A stretch of DNA of 28,700 nt from MB1-2 sp046566065 (GCA_046566065.1 JBKHXK010000031.1:1-28700); one strand, 5' to 3'; numbered from the stretch's first letter, positions 1 through 8,467 are shown. The notes: generated from the letters alone by a model not told the origin. Numbers and translations are program-made.

Positions 1-2
1 CG

Positions 3-272
3 CTAGGACTTCACCAGTCGTTCGATCGCCATCGTGGCCTCGCGGATCATGTCCCGATCGCTTTCGGTCTCGTTAGCGACGCAGTGGCGGATGTGATCGT
101 CCAGCAATCCCACCGCGACCTTCTTCAGAGCGTTCGACGCGGCCGTGATCTGGGTCAGGATGTCGATGCAGTAGTCGTCGTTCTCGACCATGCGCTGGAG
201 GCCGCGCACCTGGCCTTCGATCCGACGGAGCCGAGCCAGCAGGTCGTCCTTGTCTCCGTAGTAACCGCGCAC
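3..272 (-). CDS. csoR: CsoR-family copper-sensing repressor
   Basis: Small all-helical repressor of the CsoR/DUF156 family, which binds Cu(I) and releases DNA upstream of copper-efflux genes. With the GTG start chosen here the protein is 89 aa and the copper ligands fall at C35 (DDYCIDIL), H60 and C64 (DDHIRHC), one residue off the C36/H61/C65 set known for M. tuberculosis CsoR. The GTG at 272 follows AGAGGAGG. An in-frame ATG lies at 299, but it would sit upstream of the predicted transcription start of the promoter at 301-330 and has no ribosome-binding site, so I reject it. It diverges from copB and shares one operator with it, so it should autoregulate and repress the pump. The family is certain from sequence; the metal is inferred from the ligands and context. 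Confidence 0.9.
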   Translation of the reverse strand: MRGYYGDKDDLLARLRRIEGQVRGLQRMVENDDYCIDILTQITAASNALKKVAVGLLDDHIRHCVANETESDRDMIREATMAIERLVKS

Positions 273-292
273 CGTTCCTCCTCTCGTTGGAC

Positions 293-323
293 TTGACATC
301 TATATACCCTGGGGGGGTATGGT
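293..323 (+). promoter_or_regulatory. copB promoter
   Basis: TTGACA (293-298) and TATGGT (318-323) are separated by 19 bp spanning the CsoR operator. The -35 is a perfect consensus; the spacing is long and the -10 is only fair. It overlaps the csoR promoter face to face. Confidence 0.55.
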
Positions 324-330
324 AAGTCAA
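301..330 (-). promoter_or_regulatory. csoR promoter
   Basis: Reading on the minus strand, a -35 box TTGACT (330-325) and a -10 box TATATA (306-301) are separated by 18 bp that contain most of the CsoR operator. Transcription would start near 294, giving a short leader with AGGAGG before GTG 272. Confidence 0.7.
304..320. promoter_or_regulatory. CsoR operator
   Basis: A 17-bp palindrome, ATACCC-N5-GGGTAT with a G-rich centre, matches the known form of CsoR/RicR operators. It lies between the -35 and -10 boxes of the csoR promoter and also between those of the copB promoter, so one bound repressor would block both directions. Confidence 0.85.
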
Positions 331-354
331 CCCGATCCGCCTAGGAGGATAGAC

Positions 355-2448
355 ATGGTCATGAGCACTCAGCACCCCCACCCCACCACGAACGAGCACG
401 CTCCAGGCGACCACGACCACGGGCACAAGGGCCACGATCATGGGGGCCACGACCATGGGGGCGGGCACGGCGACCACGCTCACCACGACCCCGCCCAGTT
501 CAGGGACCGGTTCTGGATAACGCTCGCCCTCTCGGTTCCGGTCGTCTTCTTCAGTCACATGTTCCAGGAGCTGCTCGGTTACAACGCCCCGACCTTCCCG
601 GGCAGCACCGAGATCCCGTGGGTGCTCGGAACCTTCATCTTCATCTACGGAGGCGGGCCGTTCCTCCAGGGCGCCTTCCAAGAGATCCGCTCGAAGCAGC
701 CTGGGATGATGCTTCTCATCGGGCTGGCGATATCGGTCGCCTTCGCAGCGAGCGCCGCCACGGAGCTCGGCGCCTTCGACCTCGACTTCTGGTGGGAGCT
801 GGCCGCTCTGATCGCGATCATGCTGCTCGGCCACTGGCAAGAGATGAAAGCGATCGGGCAGGCGAGCAACGCGCTGGCTGCTCTCGCGGAGCTTCTCCCC
901 GACGAAGCCGAGCGCGTCACACCGGACGGGGTCGAGACGGTTGCCATCTCGCACCTGCGCGAGGGCGACGTGGTCCTGGTGCGATCCGGCGCGCGCATCC
1001 CCGCCGATGGTCACGTGGTCGAAGGAAGCGCCGACGTCGACGAGTCGATGCTGACCGGCGAGTCGCGTCCGGTGTCCAAGAGCCAGGGTGACCCCGTGAC
1101 CGCGGGCACGGTTGCAACCGACTCCGCCCTGCGCGTTCAGGTAGACGCCGTCGGTGACGCCACTGCCCTGGCAGGGATCCAGCGCCTGGTCGCCGAAGCA
1201 CAGGGCTCTCGCTCGCGGGCACAGGCCTTGGCGGATCGCGCCGCCGCATTCCTGTTCTACGTCGCCGCCGGAGCAGGACTGCTCACCTACATCGTGTGGT
1301 CGGTGTTGGGTGAGCCACGCAGTGCGATCGAACGCACGGTCACCGTGTTGGTCATCGCCTGCCCGCACGCGCTCGGACTGGCTATCCCTCTCGTCGTTTC
1401 GATATCCACCGCGTTGTCGGCTCGCAACGGCATCCTGGTCAAGGACCGGCTCGCCCTCGAGCGGATGCGCGAGATCGACGTGGTGCTGTTCGACAAGACC
1501 GGAACCCTGACCGCGGCACGGCATGTGGTGACGGGGGTAGCGGGTGACGATGTGGAGGCCGACGAGGTGCTGCGCCTCGGAGCGGCCGTCGAAGCGGACA
1601 GCGAACACCCGCTGGCACGCGCGCTCGTGACGGCCGGATCCGCGAAGGGTGAGGTCCCTCGCGCCAGCGAGTTCCGCTCCATGACGGCCCGCGGCGTCGA
1701 GGCTTCGGTCGAGGGACGCCGCCTCGCCGTGGGAGGGCCGAAGCTGCTCGAAGAGCGCAACGCGGCCCTGCCCCCCTCGATCACTGACGAGGTCCGGTCG
1801 TGGAAGGAGCGGGGGGCCGCGGTCCTCTACCTGCTCGAGGGCGATCGCGTTCTCGGAGCCTTCGCTCTCGAGGACGAGGTGAGGCCCGAGTCCCGCCGGG
1901 CCGTTCAGGCGTTGCATGCTCTCGGTATCAAGGTCGCGATGATCACCGGAGACGCGGAGCAGGTCGCCGCGGGCGTCGCGAAGGAACTCGGCATCGACGA
2001 GCACTTCGCCGAGGTCCTGCCCGAGGACAAAGACTCGAAGGTTGCAGAGCTGCAGAGCCGGGGGTTGCGCGTTGCGATGGTCGGCGACGGAGTGAACGAC
2101 GCGCCTGCGCTGGCACGGGCAGACGTGGGCATCGCGATCGGAGCCGGCACCGACGTCGCGATCGAGTCGGCCGGAGTGATCCTGGCCTCCGACGACCCTC
2201 GGTCGGTGGTCGGCGTGATCGAGCTCTCGAAGGCGTCGTATCGCAAGATGGTCCAGAACCTCGTATGGGCCACCGGCTACAACGCGTTCGCGATCCCGCT
2301 GGCCGCCGGGGTGCTCGCGTGGGCGGGCTTCACCCTCTCCCCCGCGGTGGGCGCCATCCTCATGTCGATCTCGACGATCGTCGTGGCTCTGAACGCGCAG
2401 CTCCTGCGGAGACTCGACCTGAGCCAGGAGCGACTCGGGAGCGGCTGA
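355..2448 (+). CDS. copB: Copper-translocating P-type ATPase (CopB type)
   Basis: P1B-type ATPase of 697 aa that should export copper across the cytoplasmic membrane. It opens with a His-rich metal-binding tail (residues 7-44, repeated HDHG units) instead of a CxxC domain. The order is then: membrane helices, actuator TGES (234-237), transmembrane metal site CPH (336-338), phosphorylation motif DKTGTLT (D380), an SEHPL motif in the nucleotide-binding domain, MITGD, and the hinge GDGVNDAP. CPH rather than CPC marks the CopB/P1B-3 group. ATG 355 follows AGGAGG (343-348) with a 6-nt spacer; an upstream GTG at 319 lies inside the promoter. It diverges from csoR and should be induced by copper. 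CopB enzymes have been reported to move Cu(I) or Cu(II), and sequence alone does not decide. Confidence 0.93.
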   Translation: MVMSTQHPHPTTNEHAPGDHDHGHKGHDHGGHDHGGGHGDHAHHDPAQFRDRFWITLALSVPVVFFSHMFQELLGYNAPTFPGSTEIPWVLGTFIFIYGGGPFLQGAFQEIRSKQPGMMLLIGLAISVAFAASAATELGAFDLDFWWELAALIAIMLLGHWQEMKAIGQASNALAALAELLPDEAERVTPDGVETVAISHLREGDVVLVRSGARIPADGHVVEGSADVDESMLTGESRPVSKSQGDPVTAGTVATDSALRVQVDAVGDATALAGIQRLVAEAQGSRSRAQALADRAAAFLFYVAAGAGLLTYIVWSVLGEPRSAIERTVTVLVIACPHALGLAIPLVVSISTALSARNGILVKDRLALERMREIDVVLFDKTGTLTAARHVVTGVAGDDVEADEVLRLGAAVEADSEHPLARALVTAGSAKGEVPRASEFRSMTARGVEASVEGRRLAVGGPKLLEERNAALPPSITDEVRSWKERGAAVLYLLEGDRVLGAFALEDEVRPESRRAVQALHALGIKVAMITGDAEQVAAGVAKELGIDEHFAEVLPEDKDSKVAELQSRGLRVAMVGDGVNDAPALARADVGIAIGAGTDVAIESAGVILASDDPRSVVGVIELSKASYRKMVQNLVWATGYNAFAIPLAAGVLAWAGFTLSPAVGAILMSISTIVVALNAQLLRRLDLSQERLGSG

Positions 2449-2469
2449 GCCACCACTAGCATCGGGCGC

Positions 2470-3597
2470 ATGGCGCGGGCTCACTCCAATGTGAAGGTCA
2501 CCTGGGAGCAGACCCGCGCCTTTCGCTTGCAACGGATGCACCTCGTCGAGCCCCTGGGGTCACGGTCACTGCGCAGAGTGGCCGGCGACCTCGGCGGGGT
2601 GCAAGCGCAGGTCCATTCCGCCGCCGAGCTGCAATTCGCAGCCCGGCTGAACGGTCTCCCGGCGGGAGCCGTCGAGCGAGCGATCTACAAGAACAAGACG
2701 CTCGTGAAGACCTGGATGATGCGCGGGACGATCCACTACCTCGATGCCGAAGACCTGCCGGTCTGGGCCGCAGCCTCCGAGACCCGCATGACCTGGAACA
2801 AGCCGTACTGGCAGAAGGCGTTCGGGATCAGCGCGAGAAACGTCGAAGACGCGCTCGGCGCGATCGACGGGGTGATCGGCAGCGAGCCTCTGACTCGGGA
2901 GCAGGTCGCGGACGAGGTGCACCGCAAGACGAAGAACGCCGCGCTCGACGAGTTGATGCGACAAGGCTGGGGGTCGATCTTGAAGATCGCCGCGGCCCAG
3001 GGGCTGCTGTGCTTCGGGCCGAGTCAGGGTCGTAACGTGACTTTCGTGCGCCCCGAGGAGTGGCTTCAGAGCTGGAAGCCCTCGTCGGCGGACGAGGCGA
3101 TCCTCCAGGTATGTCATCGCTACCTCGGCTCCCACGCTCCCGCCACCCGAGAGGAATTCGCTCGCTGGTGGGGGTTCACACCTCCTCAGGCGAGCAAGGT
3201 GCTGACCGCTCTGGAAGACGAGGCCCGTCCCGTGGACCGCGAAGGGGACAAGGCCTACGTCCTCGCTCGCGATCTCGACGACGTCTTGGATGCGCACGAG
3301 GATCGCGAGGTGAGGGCTCTCGGGATGTTCGACGCTTACACCTTGGCGGGCCTCCCCCACGATCAGATCGTGCCGAAGGCGCACAAGGCCAGCGTCTATC
3401 GCACGGGAGCCTGGGTGTCGCAGGTCCTCGTGCAGGGGGGCCGGGTGATCGGCACATGGACGCATGAACGCAAGAGCAAAGCGACGGTCGTCGAGGTGCA
3501 GGTCTTCTCCGGTCAGAAAGTCTCTCGGCGCGCCGTCGAGAACGCGCTCGCGCGACTGCAGCCTTTCCTCGGAGAGATCTCGAAGCTGACGGTCTAG
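2470..3597 (+). CDS. Winged-helix protein, AlkZ-like (HTH_42 superfamily)
   Basis: A 375-aa protein of the HTH_42 (AlkZ/YcaQ) superfamily, made of tandem winged helices. The family includes DNA glycosylases that remove bulky alkyl adducts or interstrand crosslinks. The segment near the N-terminus has GGVQAQVHSA with Q45 and Q47, which fits the QxQ catalytic motif described for AlkZ-like enzymes rather than the QxD of AlkX/YcaQ. The stretch WMMRGTIHYL (about 80-89) is also typical of the family. It starts 21 bp after copB on the same strand, so it may be co-transcribed, though no strong ribosome-binding site is visible before ATG 2470 and GTG 2491 is an alternative. Many family members remain uncharacterised, so glycosylase activity is an inference. 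Confidence 0.75.
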   Translation: MARAHSNVKVTWEQTRAFRLQRMHLVEPLGSRSLRRVAGDLGGVQAQVHSAAELQFAARLNGLPAGAVERAIYKNKTLVKTWMMRGTIHYLDAEDLPVWAAASETRMTWNKPYWQKAFGISARNVEDALGAIDGVIGSEPLTREQVADEVHRKTKNAALDELMRQGWGSILKIAAAQGLLCFGPSQGRNVTFVRPEEWLQSWKPSSADEAILQVCHRYLGSHAPATREEFARWWGFTPPQASKVLTALEDEARPVDREGDKAYVLARDLDDVLDAHEDREVRALGMFDAYTLAGLPHDQIVPKAHKASVYRTGAWVSQVLVQGGRVIGTWTHERKSKATVVEVQVFSGQKVSRRAVENALARLQPFLGEISKLTV

Positions 3598-3651
3598 CCG
3601 TTCTGACGTTGGAAAAGCACGCTCAGACGTGCTCCAGTTAACCCAGAACGG
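3598..3651 (+). repeat. 54-bp dispersed palindromic repeat, copy A
   Basis: One of four 54-bp copies. The ends are the 8-bp inverted pair CCGTTCTG and CAGAACGG. An inner stem AGCACG (3616-3621) pairs with CGTGCT (3628-3633). On the minus strand the inner hairpin is followed by TTTCC, a terminator-like layout for the peptidase gene. The copy exactly fills the space between the stop codon of the upstream plus gene (TAG 3595-3597) and the stop of the minus gene (TAA at 3652-3654). Confidence 0.9.
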
Positions 3652-4995
3652 TTATTCGGTGATGGTGGTTAGGGCGTCGATCGAGGTCGCCGCGAAGGCG
3701 CCGGCGGCCGAGCCCCGGACGGCCGAGGCGTCGCCGAAGGGCCGGGCGTGGGCCTTGGCGTCGACGAGCCAGTAGCCGGCCCCCGAGGGGGTCGGAACCA
3801 GAGCGGCGATCCCGGCGGCAGGGGCCTTGGCGACCGTTCCCAGCTTAGGAGCGTCGCCGAAGGAGCGCACCTGTCCGTCGGCCATTGCGATCCAGTAGCC
3901 GAGCCCGGTCGCGGTCGCGGCGATGTCCACCGCGTCTCCCGACGCCTCCCCGAAGTGCTGCGCGTCTCCGATCGCCTGCACGGCTCCGGTGCTCCACACG
4001 ATCCAGTAGCCGCGCCCGGTCGGGGTGGGCTCGAGCGCGACCGCGGTCCCCTCCATCGCCTTGCCCGATCCGAGCTCCTTGGCGTCGCCGTAGGAGAGCA
4101 CGCGGCCCCCACGAGCCAGGATCCAGTAGCCACCGCCTGAAGCCGTCGTCGCCATATCCGCAGCGCGGATGTCACTCGGCGAACGCAGAGCGCGGGCGTT
4201 GCCGAACGCGAACGTCCGTCCGTGCGACGCCAGCAGCCAGTAGCCGTCACTCGACGGTGTCGACTCGATATCGATGACGTTGCGATCGAGACCCGTCTTC
4301 GAACCGTAGACCCAGGTCGGGCCGAGCGCTCGCACTCCGCCGTTCAAACCCGCGACCCAGAGACCACCCGACGGCGAGGCGGTCGCTGCCGACGCATAGG
4401 TCCGCTTGGGACTCCAGAAGCTCGTGCGCTTGTTGGCGCCGTCCCAGGTGAAGCTGAAGTGGACGTGGTCGGTGTGAGGCTGGCGCACGTCGCCGTCCTC
4501 GGGATCGCGGCAGGCCCCCCTGCGGTCGACGCAATAGGTGCTCCATCCGGAGCCCGGGAACCAGATGCGCTTGTTCCAGATCGCGTACATGACGCCGAGA
4601 CGGCGCGCCATGGCGGCCCGGTTCCCGTAGGAGTCTTCGGCCGCGAGCCAGGCCAGCAGGTCGTTCGCCGCGGCGCGCTGCGAGGCGTTCGCGACGTTGA
4701 CACCCCAGTCCCAGGCGCGGCCCTCCTTGTGCTCGCTCGTTCCACCGACCGAGCAATCCCGGCTGATCGAGCCGGCGCCCGTGCCGGGGTAGGCGGCGAG
4801 CACCATCCGCTGGAAGCTGACGACGCCGGGCTTGGCGTAGGGCGAGCACTTCGTTTGGCCCTCGTAATAGGAGGAGTCCTCGATGAAGGGGCCCAGGGCC
4901 GGTCGCCGTGGTGCAGCGAGGGCAGGCGTCATCGAAGCGAGCATGGTGAGCACGCCGGCCAACGCGAAGAGCTTCGAGAGACGAACCGTGGGCAT
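3652..4995 (-). CDS. Secreted zinc peptidase domain with six GYW-type C-terminal repeats
   Basis: Secreted 447-aa protein. Residues 1-27 form a signal peptide ending PALA. The N-terminal domain has SEHKEGRAWDWG (H89, D96) and HTDHVHFSF (H174, H177, H179), the spaced His/Asp/His set seen in M15/VanY-like (LAS) zinc peptidases and related cell-wall-acting domains. Residues about 208-440 hold six repeats built on G(Y/L)W...G...(F/Y/I)GDA, which probably fold as a beta-propeller-like unit; such repeats are common in secreted actinobacterial proteins. ATG 4995 is preceded by AGGAGG with an 8-nt spacer. The stop codon abuts repeat copy A, which could end the transcript. A role in peptidoglycan processing is plausible but the substrate is unknown. 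Confidence 0.8.
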   Translation of the reverse strand: MPTVRLSKLFALAGVLTMLASMTPALAAPRRPALGPFIEDSSYYEGQTKCSPYAKPGVVSFQRMVLAAYPGTGAGSISRDCSVGGTSEHKEGRAWDWGVNVANASQRAAANDLLAWLAAEDSYGNRAAMARRLGVMYAIWNKRIWFPGSGWSTYCVDRRGACRDPEDGDVRQPHTDHVHFSFTWDGANKRTSFWSPKRTYASAATASPSGGLWVAGLNGGVRALGPTWVYGSKTGLDRNVIDIESTPSSDGYWLLASHGRTFAFGNARALRSPSDIRAADMATTASGGGYWILARGGRVLSYGDAKELGSGKAMEGTAVALEPTPTGRGYWIVWSTGAVQAIGDAQHFGEASGDAVDIAATATGLGYWIAMADGQVRSFGDAPKLGTVAKAPAAGIAALVPTPSGAGYWLVDAKAHARPFGDASAVRGSAAGAFAATSIDALTTITE

Positions 4996-5079
4996 GAAGC
5001 GAGACCTCCTCGGAAGAGTTGTCGGCGGAGGTCGCCCGGGCCTTGAACCCTATTTGCCCCAGAACGCCATACTTCGGGG

Positions 5080-5565
5080 GTGGACGCCTTCGGCATCGCT
5101 CTGATCGCTCTGGCGATGCTGGCCGGGCTGATCGGCACCCTGCTTCCGGTGGTACCCGGGCTCCCGGTGGTATGGGGAGCCGCCTTGGTCTACGGGCTGG
5201 CCGCGGGCTTCGGACGCACCGGCACGGTCGCGTTCACCGCGATCACCGTGGTCGCGGCCCTCGGGATGGTGGCCGCTTTCGTGCTGCCGCACCGGCGGGT
5301 GGCGGCGTCCGGCGTCCCGCGCTCGACCGTGCTCGCGGGCCTCGTCGGCGGAGTCGTCGGCTTCTTCGTGATCCCGGTGATCGGCCTGCCGATCGGAGCG
5401 GTCGCTGCGGTCATGGCCAAAGAGACGGCGCGCACCTCTGATGTGTCCGCGGCGTGGGCAACGACCAAGAACATGATCGTCGGCTTCGGGCTCGGGGTGC
5501 TGCTCGAGCTGACCGCCGCGCTGGCGATCGTCGCGATCTGGGTGGCCTGGGTCCTGCTCGACTAG
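5080..5565 (+). CDS. DUF456 family membrane protein
   Basis: A 161-aa, almost entirely hydrophobic protein with about four to five membrane segments and a Gly/Pro-rich first loop (LPVVPGLPVVWGA), typical of DUF456 proteins, whose function is unknown. The GTG start at 5080 sits after a G-run and no better start exists nearby. It diverges from the secreted peptidase, with an 84-bp gap that must hold both promoters, and converges on the S15-type hydrolase. Its TAG stop lies in the loop of a terminator-like hairpin. Confidence 0.8.
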   Translation: MDAFGIALIALAMLAGLIGTLLPVVPGLPVVWGAALVYGLAAGFGRTGTVAFTAITVVAALGMVAAFVLPHRRVAASGVPRSTVLAGLVGGVVGFFVIPVIGLPIGAVAAVMAKETARTSDVSAAWATTKNMIVGFGLGVLLELTAALAIVAIWVAWVLLD

Positions 5566-5575
5566 ACGAGCAGGA
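5552..5575. terminator. Bidirectional terminator hairpin between convergent genes
   Basis: A 9-bp perfect stem, TCCTGCTCG against CGAGCAGGA, closes a 6-nt loop that carries the TAG stop of the DUF456 gene. It ends right where the S15 hydrolase gene stops on the other strand. There is no U-run, so termination may need more than the hairpin. Confidence 0.55.
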
Positions 5576-7600
5576 TCAACCTCCCGGCCGGAACGTGTCC
5601 CGGCACGGCTGGTTGATCAACGTACAAGCCGGGTAGCCGGTGGGGGCCGCGTCACCTTCGAGCACCGGCAGGTAGACCGAAGAGCCCTCGGTGTAGATCG
5701 TGTTCACGGCCGGCGTCGGCAGCAGCGCGAAGCCCCAGAGGTCCGGCTTCACGTGCGGAGCCTCGACGTAGAGGCGGATCTTCGATCCCGCCCGGAACGC
5801 GTGTGCGAACGGGAAGATCTCGATCGACAGCTCGGCCGGTTGTCCGGGGACCAGTGGTTGCACGTCCCTGGCCTCGTGGCTCTGATACGGCCGCAGGTTG
5901 GTCGACAGCTCGGGAACCTCCTTGCGGTGACTCGCGCGCAGCCAGCCCTGCTGCACGAAGACCTCTTTGCCGTCGGGACGGACCTCGGTGAGCGTGACCT
6001 GGAAGTCGGTGTCCGGCGTCGTCGAAGACACCAGTAGGTCGACGCCTCCGCTGCCTGCCATGAGCTTGTCGCTCTCGAGCGCTGGGGTCTCGAACATGGC
6101 GAACGTGCCTGCAGGCGGGGTCTCGCTCCAGGAACCCTTGGTCTGTTCGGGAAGCTGGCTGGTGAGCTTGTAACCGCCGCGCGCCTGCGTACCGAGCAGA
6201 GGCGTGTAGCGGTACTGGACCCTGCCGCCGTCTGGGTCGGGCTGCGTGCTCATCGTGCCGTTGTCGTTGAAGTGGAGCTCCCAGGCGGTCTGGTTCGGCG
6301 GCGGCCAGCTCGCGTAGGTCTGGCTCCAGGCGGGATTGCGACCACCGAGCGCTCCGTTGTCCCAGTTGATGCGGACGGGGTCGGACGCCTCGTAGCGAGC
6401 GAGCGCCTCCTCGAAGGTCTCGGGCCGTTCGGCGGTGGTCGTCTCGTAGGTGCCCTTGCCCTTCTCCTCGTCCTTGGCGGCCGCGTTCGGGTTCTCATGC
6501 TTGGGCACGAACACGGTCTGGGTCTCGGTGACGGTTCCGCCCTGGTAGCTCGCGGGGATCTCTTGCGCGAGGTAGAAGCGCAGGAAGTCGAAGATGTGCG
6601 GCAGCACGTGCGGGCCGTAGTACTCACCGTGATCGCCGTTGGCGGCGAGCATGCGCCACTCGAGGCCGGGCCTCAGTCGCTCGATCAGGTTCGTGGCGCG
6701 GCTGCCCACCTGCTCGTCCTGCCACGACTCGACGAGCATCGTTGGAACGTTGATGTTCTTGGCGAAGTACCAGGGCGAGCGCTCCTTGAAGAGCTGCCCG
6801 TCGTAGTGGTTATAGAGCGCCTTCACGAACGGGTTCTGGGGCGGGTTCGCCAGGTGATCGACGGTGTTGCGCGTGCACTGCGGGTCCAGCTGTCGCCGGT
6901 TGAACTGATCCTGCACGGGGGCCTGGTACGGCTCCACGATCCGGCCCGCGCTCCACCCGGCGGCGAACGTCACGTTCATGATCCCGCCGGGGTAAGGGAC
7001 GTCGCGGTAGAGGTCTCCGAAGACGTGACCGGGCACGATCGCGACCAAGCCCTCGGGGGTCTTCGGCGCCTGCTGACTCTCGTCAACCGTGGGGGTCAAG
7101 GGATCGTCGGGGCCGGGCTGGCCGGCGACGAAGAGCTGGGTGATACCCGGATAGGACTTTCCGACCATGGCGATGCGCCCGTTCGACCAGGGCTGCTTCG
7201 CCAGCCACTCGATCGCCTCGCGGCCGTCTTGCGCCTGACGGGGCTCGAAGTAGTCGAACTCGCCGCCCGAACAGCCGGTGCCTCTGATGTTGAGACCGAT
7301 GACCGCGTAGCCCTCGCAGGTGAAGTAGTCGTCCAGGCTGTCCCAGATGTGGAGGCCGGGCTGGTAGCCGGAGTAGTCCATGACCGCGGGCACCCGCCCG
7401 CCGCCGGAGATCTCGTCCTTCGGCAGGAAGACCTGGTAGTGCAGCGTCGTCTCGTCGAGCGTGCCCTGGGCCACCGGGATGTAGCCGGTGATGCGCTCCT
7501 TGGCGCAGCCGGGGAGGTTGTCGTGCTGGGCCGCGGCCGGTTGGACGTAGGCCGGGAGCAGGGCCCCGATCAAGGCGAGCACGAGCAAGACACGGCGCAT
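5576..7600 (-). CDS. Secreted CocE/NonD or S15-family alpha/beta hydrolase
   Basis: A 674-aa secreted hydrolase. The signal peptide is residues 1-24 (PAAA|QHD). The alpha/beta hydrolase core holds GKSYPG with nucleophile S149, acid D295 (ESWQDEQVG) and H324 (NGDHGEYY), the full triad of the X-Pro dipeptidyl-peptidase S15/CocE family. A C-terminal beta-sandwich (about 430-650) matches the PepX_C type. Family members cleave peptides, cocaine esters or beta-lactam side chains, and the substrate here cannot be told. A charged Lys/Glu-rich insert at about 363-400 separates the two domains. ATG 7600 follows GGAGGAG with a 7-nt spacer. It converges on the DUF456 gene. Confidence 0.85.
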   Translation of the reverse strand: MRRVLLVLALIGALLPAYVQPAAAQHDNLPGCAKERITGYIPVAQGTLDETTLHYQVFLPKDEISGGGRVPAVMDYSGYQPGLHIWDSLDDYFTCEGYAVIGLNIRGTGCSGGEFDYFEPRQAQDGREAIEWLAKQPWSNGRIAMVGKSYPGITQLFVAGQPGPDDPLTPTVDESQQAPKTPEGLVAIVPGHVFGDLYRDVPYPGGIMNVTFAAGWSAGRIVEPYQAPVQDQFNRRQLDPQCTRNTVDHLANPPQNPFVKALYNHYDGQLFKERSPWYFAKNINVPTMLVESWQDEQVGSRATNLIERLRPGLEWRMLAANGDHGEYYGPHVLPHIFDFLRFYLAQEIPASYQGGTVTETQTVFVPKHENPNAAAKDEEKGKGTYETTTAERPETFEEALARYEASDPVRINWDNGALGGRNPAWSQTYASWPPPNQTAWELHFNDNGTMSTQPDPDGGRVQYRYTPLLGTQARGGYKLTSQLPEQTKGSWSETPPAGTFAMFETPALESDKLMAGSGGVDLLVSSTTPDTDFQVTLTEVRPDGKEVFVQQGWLRASHRKEVPELSTNLRPYQSHEARDVQPLVPGQPAELSIEIFPFAHAFRAGSKIRLYVEAPHVKPDLWGFALLPTPAVNTIYTEGSSVYLPVLEGDAAPTGYPACTLINQPCRDTFRPGG

Positions 7601-7669
7601 ACGAGATCTCCTCCGCAGGCGGATGAAAGGGTTTCCCCTCCATTTCGCCGCTAAAAGCCAACCCCCTGC

Positions 7670-7723
7670 CCGTTTTGGGTTAACTGGTGCACGTCTGGGC
7701 GTACTTTTCCAACGTCAGAACGG
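7670..7723 (-). repeat. 54-bp dispersed palindromic repeat, copy B
   Basis: Same 54-bp element as copy A but in opposite orientation, and the most diverged at its outer end (CCGTTTTG against CAGAACGG on the plus strand). Some changes in the inner stem keep a G-U pair in RNA read from the minus strand. It lies in the gap between the divergent S15-type hydrolase and the membrane-protein gene. Confidence 0.88.
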
Positions 7724-7818
7724 CGCAGAGAACGTTCACAGGCACCTTCGGTGCGGCTTTACAGGCCACCCTCTCTGGGTTTCGATGCCTCGGAGCAGAC
7801 CCATGGCCCGGAGGGATC

Positions 7819-8463
7819 ATGAAAGAGCCCGCGATCGGTCGATCCACGCGTCGGAGAGCCGGCCTGGTGGGGTTGGGCTTCGCCATCTCCTATCTCTTCG
7901 GACAGTCTGCTCTGGCCTCGCTTCCGCTGGCGCCCACAGGAGACCCAACCGGTCCGGAGGTTGCCCGGTATCTCAGCCAGAACGCAGCAGCAGTCAGACT
8001 CCTCAATCTCGTTGTCGCGCTAAGCACCATCTTGCTGATCTGGTTCGGTTACTCGCTGCAGCAAGTGATGGGCTCCATGGCTAGGCGTTCTACAAGAGCC
8101 GGTCGACTCCCGGGACCGTCCAGCGTTGCGGCCGCCACCGTCCTCCTTTTCGCCACCGCTCTGGGTCCGATGCTGGGTTACGAATCCCTGTCGCCAGCCG
8201 AGGCCAAGACCTTCTGGGAGGTAAACATCACGCTTAGCGTGCTCTTCGTTATCCCGCTTGCGATATTCACTGCTGGTGTCGCCATCGGTTCTCGAGGGCT
8301 GGATGTTCCGAGGTGGGTCCGAGCGACGGCCTTCCCTCTGATCCCGATCCTTCTCTTCATCTTTCTCGCATGGCTGAGTATCAAACTGTGGTGCTTGTGG
8401 GTTGCAGCGGTCGGCATCAGCCTGCTTCGGGGCCGACGATGGGGTGCCTCAACCAGGCCTTAA
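7819..8463 (+). CDS. Integral membrane protein of unknown function
   Basis: A 214-aa protein with about five to six hydrophobic segments, for example GLVGLGFAISYLFG near the start, LLNLVVALSTILLIWFGY, LSVLFVIPLAIFTAGVAIG and a long C-terminal hydrophobic stretch (LIPILLFIFLAWLSI). I do not recognise the family. The reading frame is open back to a GTG at 7687, but that codon lies inside repeat copy B. ATG 7819 follows GGAGGG and gives a sensible short N-terminus before the first membrane helix. It ends 4 bp before the end of the converging LVIVD-type gene. Confidence 0.7.
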   Translation: MKEPAIGRSTRRRAGLVGLGFAISYLFGQSALASLPLAPTGDPTGPEVARYLSQNAAAVRLLNLVVALSTILLIWFGYSLQQVMGSMARRSTRAGRLPGPSSVAAATVLLFATALGPMLGYESLSPAEAKTFWEVNITLSVLFVIPLAIFTAGVAIGSRGLDVPRWVRATAFPLIPILLFIFLAWLSIKLWCLWVAAVGISLLRGRRWGASTRP

Positions 8464-8467
8464 CGGC

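Noticed and set aside
73..2541. An 822-aa open frame on the minus strand opposite copB
   Set aside because: It is antisense to a clear P-type ATPase with all motifs, covers csoR and its operator, and shows low-complexity Arg/Asp/Gly-rich sequence typical of shadows in GC-rich DNA.
3598..3651. The 54-bp repeat as an integron attC site
   Set aside because: The ends do not carry the RYYYAAC/GTTRRRY core pair, and no integrase is present.
6272..7654. A 460-aa open frame on the plus strand opposite the S15-type hydrolase
   Set aside because: Antisense shadow of a gene with a signal peptide and a full catalytic triad; it has no recognisable domain.
7687..7818. N-terminal extension of the membrane protein from GTG 7687
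   Set aside because: The GTG lies inside repeat copy B, and ATG 7819 has a GGAGGG ribosome-binding site.
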